64,000 nt of DNA, taken from positions 312,222,209 through 312,286,208 of the forward strand of contig NC_057802.1 in assembly GCF_018294505.1 (NCBI RefSeq), written 5' to 3'. The notes under the pieces were generated by a model. It was not told the DNA's origin and searched no databases. It worked only from the letters and a program-made list of their open reading frames with translations. Source of the stretch: Triticum aestivum. Its lineage: Eukaryota; Streptophyta; Magnoliopsida; Poales; Poaceae. The position numbers and the translations under genes are program-made. Shown here in pieces: positions 55,860 through 64,000 of the stretch (position 1 is the stretch's first letter; the number at the start of each line of letters is the position of its first letter).

Positions 55860-57395
55860 TCCAGATCCAATCGGTACCGTTGACTTTCTCGCCCCCTCTT
55901 ATTTCTCCAAGTCCTGGAAAATCTTCAGCATGTGCTCCTGTTCCCGATGCTATAACTTCTTGCATGTAGCTCCGATTCGTGAGTGTAATATGTCAAATTG
56001 TTCGCCTCGTGATGCTCTACATTTTGTTCAATTGCACCATGTTCATTAGAGGTCATCTTGATGCCCGAATCTCTGTTGGAAGAGGGCTAGTTGCTGTTAT
56101 TCTCTGATTCTTATCAGAACTTGGAGATTTGTCATTTTTGTATCATTTATTCTGTGCATCTTTTGAGCATGCGCTCTACACGTGTTTTGAAGTATGCCAT
56201 GCTATTTTTCCAGTGGTCGAGGCCATGTATTTTTGTGACCTCTGTGATGACTAGCACAAGCATGCAAAGTAGGCCCCGTAATAATTCTGATTTCAGGGAC
56301 TTAGTGATTTCTCTAAGTCCTTGTCTGCTGTAATTTTGTTGCCATGTAAACTTGATGCTACAGAGAGATCCATGCATATTTTGGAGATGTTCATTAAGGA
56401 TGTTTTGTTGATATAGTTGTAGTTGATCCAAACCTGCAATTGTTGGAAATTATGGAGTGCCATAGCATGACTCAATCTTGCTCTACTTTTGCTATAAAAT
56501 ATTTCTGGCAGATTCTTAACATGATATGCAATTTCGCCAAGCTTATTGTAGTTGATCCTTACATGCTATGCAATTGTTCTTGCCATCGATAGCTTCATAA
56601 ACATGCCATATTTCTGTAGGTATGCTTGGATTGTAGTGAATTTCTCTGTAGTGAGTGCATTAAGCTGACAAAGAGGCCTACATATTAATATTTATGCCAT
56701 GCTCTGTTTTCTGCTAAGTCTGAAACCTGTTAACGAAACTTGCTATGTTTACATGCTTGCCATCATATCTTCTGGTCCATTTTCGCTTATAGTCATTAAG
56801 GGACTTTTGTCATGTGCATTTATTAGAACACTTCCATGCCTTGTTTTGCTATGTTAAATTCCTGTAGCATGTTGATTTCGTGCTCTGAACATTGCTACCT
56901 GATGCTGATTTCTGCCATGTCCAGTTTTTCACCGTCAGTGAACCTGTAATCTTTTGCACTTTTTCCATGCTTGTTTGAGCTTGATATGTTGTGATCTAGC
57001 CATAGCTCAGTGTTCATCTTTTGTCAAGCATCTCCTTTAGATTACTTTCATGTGCTTTGTTGCTATGTTGGGGTGCTGTAGCATTGTTGCTTTTTGCATT
57101 TTATGTACTATCTTGCTGTTTATCGCAGATTAGTGTCATTCTTGTTTTGCTTGCCATTTGCAAACCGTGCATCCGATTCCGGTGATCTTTATATCGATTT
57201 CGACCGAAATCACCTCATATTTCCAGTGGCATGCTTGGTTTGCCAAGTTACTGCCATGTTCATCATTTTCCTTCCGGAGCACGCATATGCATCGCATATC
57301 ATATCTCGCATATCATACATGTTTTGCATCATGTTGCTTGCGCATTTCTCATTGTTGATTGTGGTTCCGTTTGTTTGTGTTCTTGTCTTGGGTAG

Positions 57396-58818
57396 AGCCG
57401 GGAGACGAGTTCGTGAACGAGGAACCTGTCGAGTACGCTTACGAGGATCAAGCTTTGCACAACTCTGAGAATCTTGCAGGCAAGATGACCACCCCTCGAA
57501 ATCACTTCTATCTTTGCTATGCTAGTTGTTCGCTCTATTGCCATGCTCGCTACCTATCACTTGCTATATTATGTCTCCCATTTTAGCCATGTCAGCCTCT
57601 AACCACCTTTTCCTAGCAAACAGTTGTTTGGCTATGTTACCGCTTTTGCTCAGCCCCTCTTATAACGTTGCTAGTTGCAGGTGAAGTTGAAGTTTGTTCC
57701 ATGTTGGAACATGGATATGTTGGGATATCACAATATCTCTTATTTAGTTAATGCATCTATATATATTTGGTAAAGGGTGGAAGGCTCGGCCTTATGCCTG
57801 GTGTTTTGTTCCACTCTTGCCGCCCTAGTTACTGTTATACCGGGATTATGTTCCTTGAGTTTGTGTTCCTTACGCGGTCGGGTGATTTATGGGACCCCCT
57901 TGACAGTTCGCCTTGAATAAAACTCCTCCAGCAAGGCCCAACCTTGGTTTTACCATTTGCCACCTAAGCCTTTTCCCCCGGGTTTTCGCGAGCCCGAGGG
58001 TCATTTTTATTTAAACCCCCGGGCCAGTGTTCCTCTGAGTGCTGGTCCAAACTAGAGCCACTTGCAGCGCCACCTTGGGGAAACTCGAGGATTGGTTTTA
58101 GCTGTACGTAGTGTTCATCCGGTGTGCCCTCAGAACAAGATATGTGCAGCTCCTATCGGGATTTGTCGGCACATTCGGGCGGCTTTGCTGGTTTTGTTTT
58201 ACCATTGTCGAAATGTCTTGTAAACCAGGATTCCGAGACTGATCGGGTCTTTCCGGGAGAAGGTTTATCCTTCGTTGACCGTGAGAGCTTATGATGGGCT
58301 AAGTTGGGACACCCCTGCAGGGTATTATCTTTCGAAAGCCGTGCCCGCGGTTATGAGGCAGATGGGAATTTGTTAATGTCCGGTTGTAGATAACTTGTCA
58401 CTTGACCCAATTAAAATACATCCACTGCATGCGTAGCCGTGATGGTCTCTTCTCGGCGGAGCCCGGGAAGTGAACACGGTCTGAGTTATGTATGACGTAA
58501 GTAGGTGTTCAGGATCACTTCTTGGTCATTGCTAGATGACGTCCGTTCCGTTGCTTCTCTTCTCGCTCTCATTTGCGCAAGTTAGCCACCATATATGCTT
58601 TTGCCGCTGCAGCTCCACCTCTTTGCACCATCTTTTCCTACAAGATTAAATAGTCTTGATCACGCGGGTGTGAGATTGCTGAGTCCTCGTGACTCACAGA
58701 TTCTACCAAAACAGTTGCAGGTGCCGACGATGCCAGTGCAGATGATGGCGTCGATCTCAAGTGGGAGTTCGACGAGGAACATGGTCGTTACTATGTGTCT
58801 TTTCCTGATGATCAGTAG
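57396..58818 (+). CDS. Spliced acidic reading frame inside the LTR (last two exons)
   Basis: Exon 57396-57479 follows a CTTGGGTAG acceptor and encodes [19 protein letters not shown], ending at CAG followed by GCAAGA, a GC-type donor. Exon 58721-58818 follows TTGCAG and encodes [20 protein letters not shown] and YYVSFPDDQ before a TAG. The phases match (one base plus two). The second exon is kept in copy 1 (9088-9185) and in its inverted arm with a single His/Arg change. The upstream exons and start would lie in the GC-rich leader or gap and are not seen. The product would be a strongly acidic small protein with no recognised domain. I infer splicing only from signals and from phase. Translation and function are unknown. 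Confidence 0.4.
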
Positions 58819-59101
58819 TGGAGCCCAGTTGGGACGATCGGGGATCTAGCATTTGGGGTTGTCTTATTTTCATCTGGATTTTGGCCGTAGCCGGCCTATA
58901 TGCTTGTATTTTGGATGATGTATGAATAATATTTATGTATTGTGTGAAGTGGCGATTGTAAGCCAACTCTTTATCCCATTCTTGTTCATTACATGGGATT
59001 GTGTGAAGATGACCCTTCTTGCGACAAAACCACTATGCGGTTATGCCTCTAAGTCGTGCCTCGACACGTGGGAGATATAGCCGCATCGTGGGCGTTACAA
59101 G

Positions 59102-59116
59102 TTGGTAATCAGAGCC
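59102..59116 (+). other. Primer binding site of Gypsy copy 2, with one extra base
   Basis: TTGGTAATCAGAGCC, against TTGGTATCAGAGCC in copy 1. The inserted A sits inside the tRNA-pairing stretch. Confidence 0.75.
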
Positions 59117-59394
59117 ATCCCCGACTGAGGAGCCCCCTGCTTGATCGAATCGCTGGCGTTGTTGAGTCTAGATCAAAAATGTTTTGAGTCTTAGGATTAT
59201 ATATATTGGAGAGTAGGATTCTTTTTACTCCTCAGTCCCTTCGTCGCTCTGGTGAGGTCTCCTGACGTAGAAGTTTTCACTATTCTCTCCTCAAATTTCA
59301 CTACATTTTTTTTAGGATCACGCGGGTATCTTGGAATCGTTCCGATCGATTTGTGACGAGAACATTGTTCTTGGTGCCTCCTGTCATTTAGGGG

Positions 59395-59658
59395 TTGTGG
59401 CAGTGTCCCGGGGAGTTGAGCTCCGAGGTGTTGTCGTCACAATTTTATCGTTGCAGTTCTGGAATACCTGAGTTTCGCCGACATCGAAATCTCTTTTATG
59501 CAGTTGTTGGTGAGATCACCTCGACGCCACCCAGTACTGGGGCGGGAGTTCGGGAGTATTGCCATAACTTGTATAACGGATGTTTTTCGAAGGTTGAGGT
59601 AAACGATTTCCGAAGATTTCTTGGTTATGTGTTGACGGATGGATACAGCTGGATCTAG
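59395..59658 (+). CDS. Conserved 87-codon leader reading frame (copy 2)
   Basis: Same protein as 9766-10029 with one synonymous base change. See that entry for the start-codon doubt (GTG) and the alternative of an RNA element. It lies in the leader between primer site and gag, about 600 bases before the gag start. Confidence 0.4.
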   Translation: MWQCPGELSSEVLSSQFYRCSSGIPEFRRHRNLFYAVVGEITSTPPSTGAGVREYCHNLYNGCFSKVEVNDFRRFLGYVLTDGYSWI

Positions 59659-60255
59659 GGATTGCTAGTTTGGGTGATATATATTTTGTGTCCCCTGTAT
59701 CCCTTACACCAGATTGCATAACCAGAAAGTTTCGAGAGTTTATAAGTGGGAATTTTAGTAGCCTTAGGATATCTTTCCGACAGACGCATGATATGAGATT
59801 GGGGTTCGACGTCTAGTGGTCCGCCTTTCCACGGTTGATTTTACAGTGGTCTCGTTGTGTCTTAAAGAGTCCATGGCTTTGCCGACTCGGGGACGCTTCG
59901 TATGTCATGTGCACAGCCTTGTACATGATGGTGCTGTACGATTGAGCCCGTGTGGGCCCCACCACGAAAACTTCGAACGAAATATCTATCATATGTTTGT
60001 TCCGGCTTATTCTGCAAGCCAATACTTTGTTTTATTTTGTATTGTGGTATTCGAGTTGCTTCGAATTCATATGATCATTCCATATCTTTTTCAAGTGGCT
60101 TCTCAACTTATGGAAGTGTGATGATTTACTACGGAATTCATTCGTTCATCTTCGTTCCAATATTTATTGTGAAGACTATATGTTGCAATTTCTATCCGTT
60201 GATTCTACTTATCTATTTGTCTATCAAGATGCTAACGGATGTCACCCTCTTCAGG

Positions 60256-63200
60256 ATGGCTCCGCCAACGCGTCAGAATCCGGATCGCAATGAAGGGAGT
60301 CAAGCGAACCCTCCGCCACCACCTCCACCTCCGGAGGCATGGCAAGCAATCATGGCAGCCACCAATGCCAATGCTCAGATGATTCTGCAACTCTTGCAAG
60401 AACGTACTCAAGGGCAAGGCAATCAAGGCAATCAAGGTCAAGGCAACAATCAGTTTCACTTTGCCACTCTCAACCAGTTTCTCGCAAATCAGCCCAAGTC
60501 TTTCAGCTACTGTGCCGAGGCCACGGATGCCGATGATTGGCTCGTGGACATCAACAAGCATTTTGAATGTAGCAATGTCAGGCCTGAGGACTATGTCAAG
60601 TTTGCTTCTTTCCAGCTCAAGGACCAAGCCGCTGATTGGTATCAACAATACAAAGATTCCAGAGGAGGTCGTGTGATCACTTGGACTGACTTCTGTCGGG
60701 ACTTCAAAGCGCACCACATTCCACAAAGTGTTGTTGAGAGCAAGCGTGAGGAGTTCCGCAATGTCAAGCAAGGCAACATGTCTGTGTATCAATACAACAT
60801 TCAGTTTCAGAAACTTGCTCGCTTCGCTAAACAAGACGTTCCTGATGAAAAGAGTATGATCTATCACTTCAGAGGTGGCCTTAAAGAGGATCTGCAGTTA
60901 GCTCTCGTTCTTGTTGAGCCTACTCAGTTTGATCAATTCTACAATATGGCACTGAAGCAAGAGGCTGCTCAGCTCAAGTGTGAGGCTTCTAAGAAGAGAG
61001 TCAGGGACGCAGTTCAGTCTTCTTCTTCCTCACTTGTGACAGCTAAGCAACAGAAGTTCTGGTTGCCTCCTCCTCCTCCGTTTCGTCAGCCTTATCAGCA
61101 GAAGAACAAAGGTGGCCATGGTTCTTCCAACTCTTCCAACTCTGGCTATCAGAACAAGTCTGAGAATCAAGCTCCAAAGTCCAATGCTCCTTATCACCGT
61201 CCACTCTCAGAGGTGACTTGCAACAAATGTCAGCAGAAAGGTCACTATGCTAACAAGTGCTTCAACCAGAGGCGTCTTCCTCCTCCTCCTCCTGTCAAAT
61301 CTTCCAGCAATGCAGTGGTCAAGCATAATCCAAAGTCTGCAAAGGTGAACATGATGAATGCAGCTCAAGCGGAGGAATCTACTGATGTGATAATGGGTAA
61401 TCTTCCTGTTAACGATATTCCTGCAAAAGTTCTTTTTGATACTGGTGCATCTCTTTCTTTCATTTCAAGACCTTTTGTTGCCAAGCATGAATTTGTGACG
61501 GAAAATATCCCTATCCCGTTGAAGGTTGTGTCTCCGGGCAAACAAATGACATCTAATAATTGTGTCCCGGATGTTTCCATCAAGATGGGCGACTATATAT
61601 TTCTGTCTAAACCAGTTGTTCTTGGTGACTCGGATATTGATCTTATTCTCGGGATGGACTGGCTTTCTAAGCACAAGGCTCAACTTGATTGTGCTGCCAG
61701 GGAAATTCAATTGACACACTCGTCTGAGGATGTGATTATCTATGCCGCTCGTGATGAAACCATTCGGTTTTTCTCTCTCAATGAGAAGGGCGAATTGAAT
61801 GCCATCTCTCAAATTCCAGTCGTTTGCGAGTATCAAGATGTCTTTCCAGAAGAGCTTCCGGGTATGCCTCCTCATCGGCCAGTTGAGTTCGTTATCGAAC
61901 TAGAGCCAGGCACTGAACCCGTTTGCAAGCGTCCATACAAGCTTGGACCCAACGAGCTGAAGGAATTGAAGAAGCAGCTCGATGAACAAGAACGTCTGGG
62001 TTTGATCAGACCGAGTTCTTCTCCATGGGGTTGTGGTGTTCTTTTTGTCAAGAAGAAGGATGGCACGGACCGACTTTGTGTCGACTACCGTCCATTGAAC
62101 AAGAAGACAATCAAGAACAAGTATCCACTTCCCAACATCAATGAGCTATTTGAGCAACTCAAAGGGGCTAAAGTATTCTCGAAGCTTGACCTTTGTATGG
62201 GTTATCATCAGATTCGCATTCGTGAAGAAGATATTCCCAAGACAGCATTCAGAACAAGCTTTGGTTCTTATGAATATACTGTCGTGTCTTTCGGCCTTGT
62301 CAATGCTCCTCCGCTGTTCTCTCGGATGATGAATTTCATCTTCAACCCCTATACCAATGAATTCGTTCTGGTGTATCTCGATGATATCTTGGTCTTCTCC
62401 AAGAATAAGCAGGATCATGCCAAACATTTGCGATTGGTGCTCAACAAGCTCAGAGAGTATCAATTCTATGCGAAGTTCTCCAAATGTGAGTTTTGGCTCG
62501 ATGAAGTTCTTTTCCTTGGTCACATCATCTCTGCCAAGGGCATCGCTGTTAACCCCGAGAAGGTGTCCGCAGTTGTGGATTGGGAGACTCCTCAAAATGT
62601 CAAGCAGCTCCGCAGTTTTCTTGGTCTTGCAAGCTATTGCCGAAGATTCGTTGAGAATTTCTCCAAGATTGCAAAGCCTCTTTCCAACCTCCTACAGAAG
62701 CATGTGAAGTATGTCTGGTCTCCTGAGTGTGACGTTGCTTTCAACACTCTCAAAGAGAAACTAGTCACAACTCCTGTCTTGACTCCTCCTGATGAGTCCA
62801 AGCCGTATGAAGTTTTCTGTGATGCTTCTCTCCAAGGTCTCGGTGCTGTATTAATGCAAGAGAAGAAAGTTGTGGCCTATACCTCTCGTCAGTTGAAGCC
62901 CAACGAGAAGAACTACCCCACTCACGATCTTGAGTTGGCGGCAGTTGTCCATGCATTAATAACGTGGAGACATCTCTTGTTGGGAAGACAAGTGGACATT
63001 TTCACTGATCACAAGAGTCTCAAGTATATCTTCACTCAGCCCAACCTCAACCTCAGGCAGACTCGATGGGTCGAAATGATTCAAGAGTGCAATCCGAGTA
63101 TTGAATATACTCCAGGCAAAGCAAATGTCATTGCAGATGCTTTAAGCAGGAAGGCTTATTGCAACAGCTTAATTCTCAAGCCTTTCCAACCGGATCTTTG

Positions 63201-64000
63201 TGAAGCTTTCCGCAAGCTGAATCTCCAAGTTGTTCCTCAAGGCTTTCTTGCCAACCTCATAGTATCTCCTACTTTGGAAGATCAAATTCGTGAGGCACAA
63301 CTCCTTGATGCCATGGTGAAGAAGGTGAAACGTGGTATCGACAAGGGTCTTTCCAAATACAAGTGCTATCGCATTGATGACAGAGACACTTTATTCTTCG
63401 AGGACCGGATTGTGGTTCCTAAAGGTGATCTAAGGAAAGTCATAATGAACGAGGCGCACAATTCTCTCTTTTCCATTCATCCTGGAAGTACGAAGATGTA
63501 TCATGACCTCAAGCAGTCGTATTGGTGGACTCGAATGAAGCGAGAAATTGCTCAATTCGTGAATGAATGTGATGTCTGCCGAAGAGTGAAAGCAGAACAC
63601 CAACGACCAGCTGGTCTCCTCCAACCTCTTGCTATCCCAGAATGGAAGTTTGATCATATCGAAATGGACTTCGTGACTGGATTTCCAAAGTCCAAGCGCG
63701 GAAATGATGCTATCTTCGTTGTCATCGACAAGCTCTCTAAAGTGGCTCATTTCCTTCCAATCAAGGAATCCATCATAGCAGCTCAGCTGGCAGAGCTCTA
63801 CACCTCCAGAATTGTCTCCTTGCACGGCATTCCACAATTGATTTCTTCAGATCGTGGAAGCATCTTCACCTCCAAGTTCTGGGATTCCTTCCAGAATGCC
63901 ATGGGCACAAACATTCGCTTCAGCACAGCTTTCCATCCTCAAACTAGTGGCCAAGTCGAGCGAGTCAATCAAATTCTTGAAGATATGCTCAGGGCTTGTG
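60256..64000 (+). CDS. Gypsy chromovirus gag-pol, copy 2, open to the window edge
   Basis: 1248 codons without a stop from ATG 60256 to the last base. The domain order is as in copy 1, one residue shorter because of a missing Pro codon near 61070. CCHC knuckle near 322-335, protease DTG at 395-397, YLDD at 707-710, integrase D1138, D1199 and E1235. The sequence ends just after the integrase catalytic Glu, so the GPF and chromodomain parts lie outside. Codons 400-457 or so (about 61453-61628) differ strongly from copy 1 while the rest is nearly identical. Coding capacity looks intact as far as visible; the primer site insertion may still hinder movement. Confidence 0.93.
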   Translation, partial: MAPPTRQNPDRNEGSQANPPPPPPPPEAWQAIMAATNANAQMILQLLQERTQGQGNQGNQGQGNNQFHFATLNQFLANQPKSFSYCAEATDADDWLVDINKHFECSNVRPEDYVKFASFQLKDQAADWYQQYKDSRGGRVITWTDFCRDFKAHHIPQSVVESKREEFRNVKQGNMSVYQYNIQFQKLARFAKQDVPDEKSMIYHFRGGLKEDLQLALVLVEPTQFDQFYNMALKQEAAQLKCEASKKRVRDAVQSSSSSLVTAKQQKFWLPPPPPFRQPYQQKNKGGHGSSNSSNSGYQNKSENQAPKSNAPYHRPLSEVTCNKCQQKGHYANKCFNQRRLPPPPPVKSSSNAVVKHNPKSAKVNMMNAAQAEESTDVIMGNLPVNDIPAKVLFDTGASLSFISRPFVAKHEFVTENIPIPLKVVSPGKQMTSNNCVPDVSIKMGDYIFLSKPVVLGDSDIDLILGMDWLSKHKAQLDCAAREIQLTHSSEDVIIYAARDETIRFFSLNEKGELNAISQIPVVCEYQDVFPEELPGMPPHRPVEFVIELEPGTEPVCKRPYKLGPNELKELKKQLDEQERLGLIRPSSSPWGCGVLFVKKKDGTDRLCVDYRPLNKKTIKNKYPLPNINELFEQLKGAKVFSKLDLCMGYHQIRIREEDIPKTAFRTSFGSYEYTVVSFGLVNAPPLFSRMMNFIFNPYTNEFVLVYLDDILVFSKNKQDHAKHLRLVLNKLREYQFYAKFSKCEFWLDEVLFLGHIISAKGIAVNPEKVSAVVDWETPQNVKQLRSFLGLASYCRRFVENFSKIAKPLSNLLQKHVKYVWSPECDVAFNTLKEKLVTTPVLTPPDESKPYEVFCDASLQGLGAVLMQEKKVVAYTSRQLKPNEKNYPTHDLELAAVVHALITWRHLLLGRQVDIFTDHKSLKYIFTQPNLNLRQTRWVEMIQECNPSIEYTPGKANVIADALSRKAYCNSLILKPFQPDLCEAFRKLNLQVVPQGFLANLIVSPTLEDQIREAQLLDAMVKKVKRGIDKGLSKYKCYRIDDRDTLFFEDRIVVPKGDLRKVIMNEAHNSLFSIHPGSTKMYHDLKQSYWWTRMKREIAQFVNECDVCRRVKAEHQRPAGLLQPLAIPEWKFDHIEMDFVTGFPKSKRGNDAIFVVIDKLSKVAHFLPIKESIIAAQLAELYTSRIVSLHGIPQLISSDRGSIFTSKFWDSFQNAMGTNIRFSTAFHPQTSGQVERVNQILEDMLRAC

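Larger units (their letters stand above)
54531..59099 (+). repeat. 5' LTR of Gypsy copy 2 (~4.57 kb)
   Basis: TGTAACACCC...GGGCGTTACA, directly followed by the primer site. Includes a TATAAAAC promoter (55066), a GC-rich leader with an N gap (55269-55859), a long T-rich intron-like stretch and two exon-like acidic coding segments. The true length depends on the gap. LTRs this large are known for the Sukkula/Erika group. Confidence 0.88.
54531..64000 (+). mobile_element. Chromovirus-type Gypsy element, copy 2, runs off the window
   Basis: Complete 5' LTR, primer site, leader with conserved short frame, and gag-pol open to the window end. The 5 bp flank ATGGT (54526-54530) should be duplicated beyond the right edge. 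Coding identity with copy 1 is very high except for a patch in the protease. Confidence 0.92.

Overview
The window looks like intergenic DNA from a large grass genome, most probably Triticeae (wheat, barley or a relative). The evidence is wall-to-wall nested LTR retrotransposons, Stowaway and Tourist MITEs, a CACTA-type end, degenerate transposon genes with canonical GT-AG introns, and two runs of N from a draft assembly. I see no intact single-copy host gene, rRNA gene or convincing tRNA gene. Family names are recalled, not searched.

Layout. 1-600 is a fragment of the same non-autonomous Gypsy-like family found complete at 28013-35319. 601-7780 begins with a 1.65 kb Copia (Sirevirus-like) LTR full of short palindromes. 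It continues with a broken gag, purine-rich PPT-like tracts, and a second promoter-like array driving a broken 'plant transposon protein' gene. That gene is cut at 7780/7781 by a chromovirus-type Gypsy element (7781 to about 16905) with an intact 1484-residue gag-pol, a fold-back 5' LTR and a truncated 3' LTR. A fragment of another Gypsy LTR follows (16914-17201).

17202-27674 is a mosaic of degraded DNA transposon material with CACGGTT-type repeats. It carries three minus-strand broken genes: a 3'-5' exonuclease-like gene, a multi-exon gene with a possible B3-like N-terminus and an F-box/FBD body, and an unknown two-exon gene.

27675-36479 is a tandem array of 335-380 bp units, split by a complete non-autonomous LTR element (28013-35319, target duplication CGTGC) that carries an antisense gene and no polymerase. 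36480 starts a CACTA-like end followed by minisatellites and a TATA-driven broken gene (40559-41496).

41500-52387 holds MITEs, minisatellites and two related minus-strand gene relics sharing a short exon module. 52388-54530 contains two reverse-oriented Gypsy LTR pieces, the second interrupted at 54531 by another copy of the chromovirus. That copy has a full ~4.57 kb LTR (with an N gap) and a gag-pol that stays open to the window edge.

The two chromovirus copies allow internal comparison. It reveals a spliced acidic reading frame inside the LTR, a strongly conserved 87-codon reading frame in the leader, a mosaic patch in the protease, and a one-base insertion in one primer binding site. These are the most interesting items. 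No clearly new host biological system was recognised.
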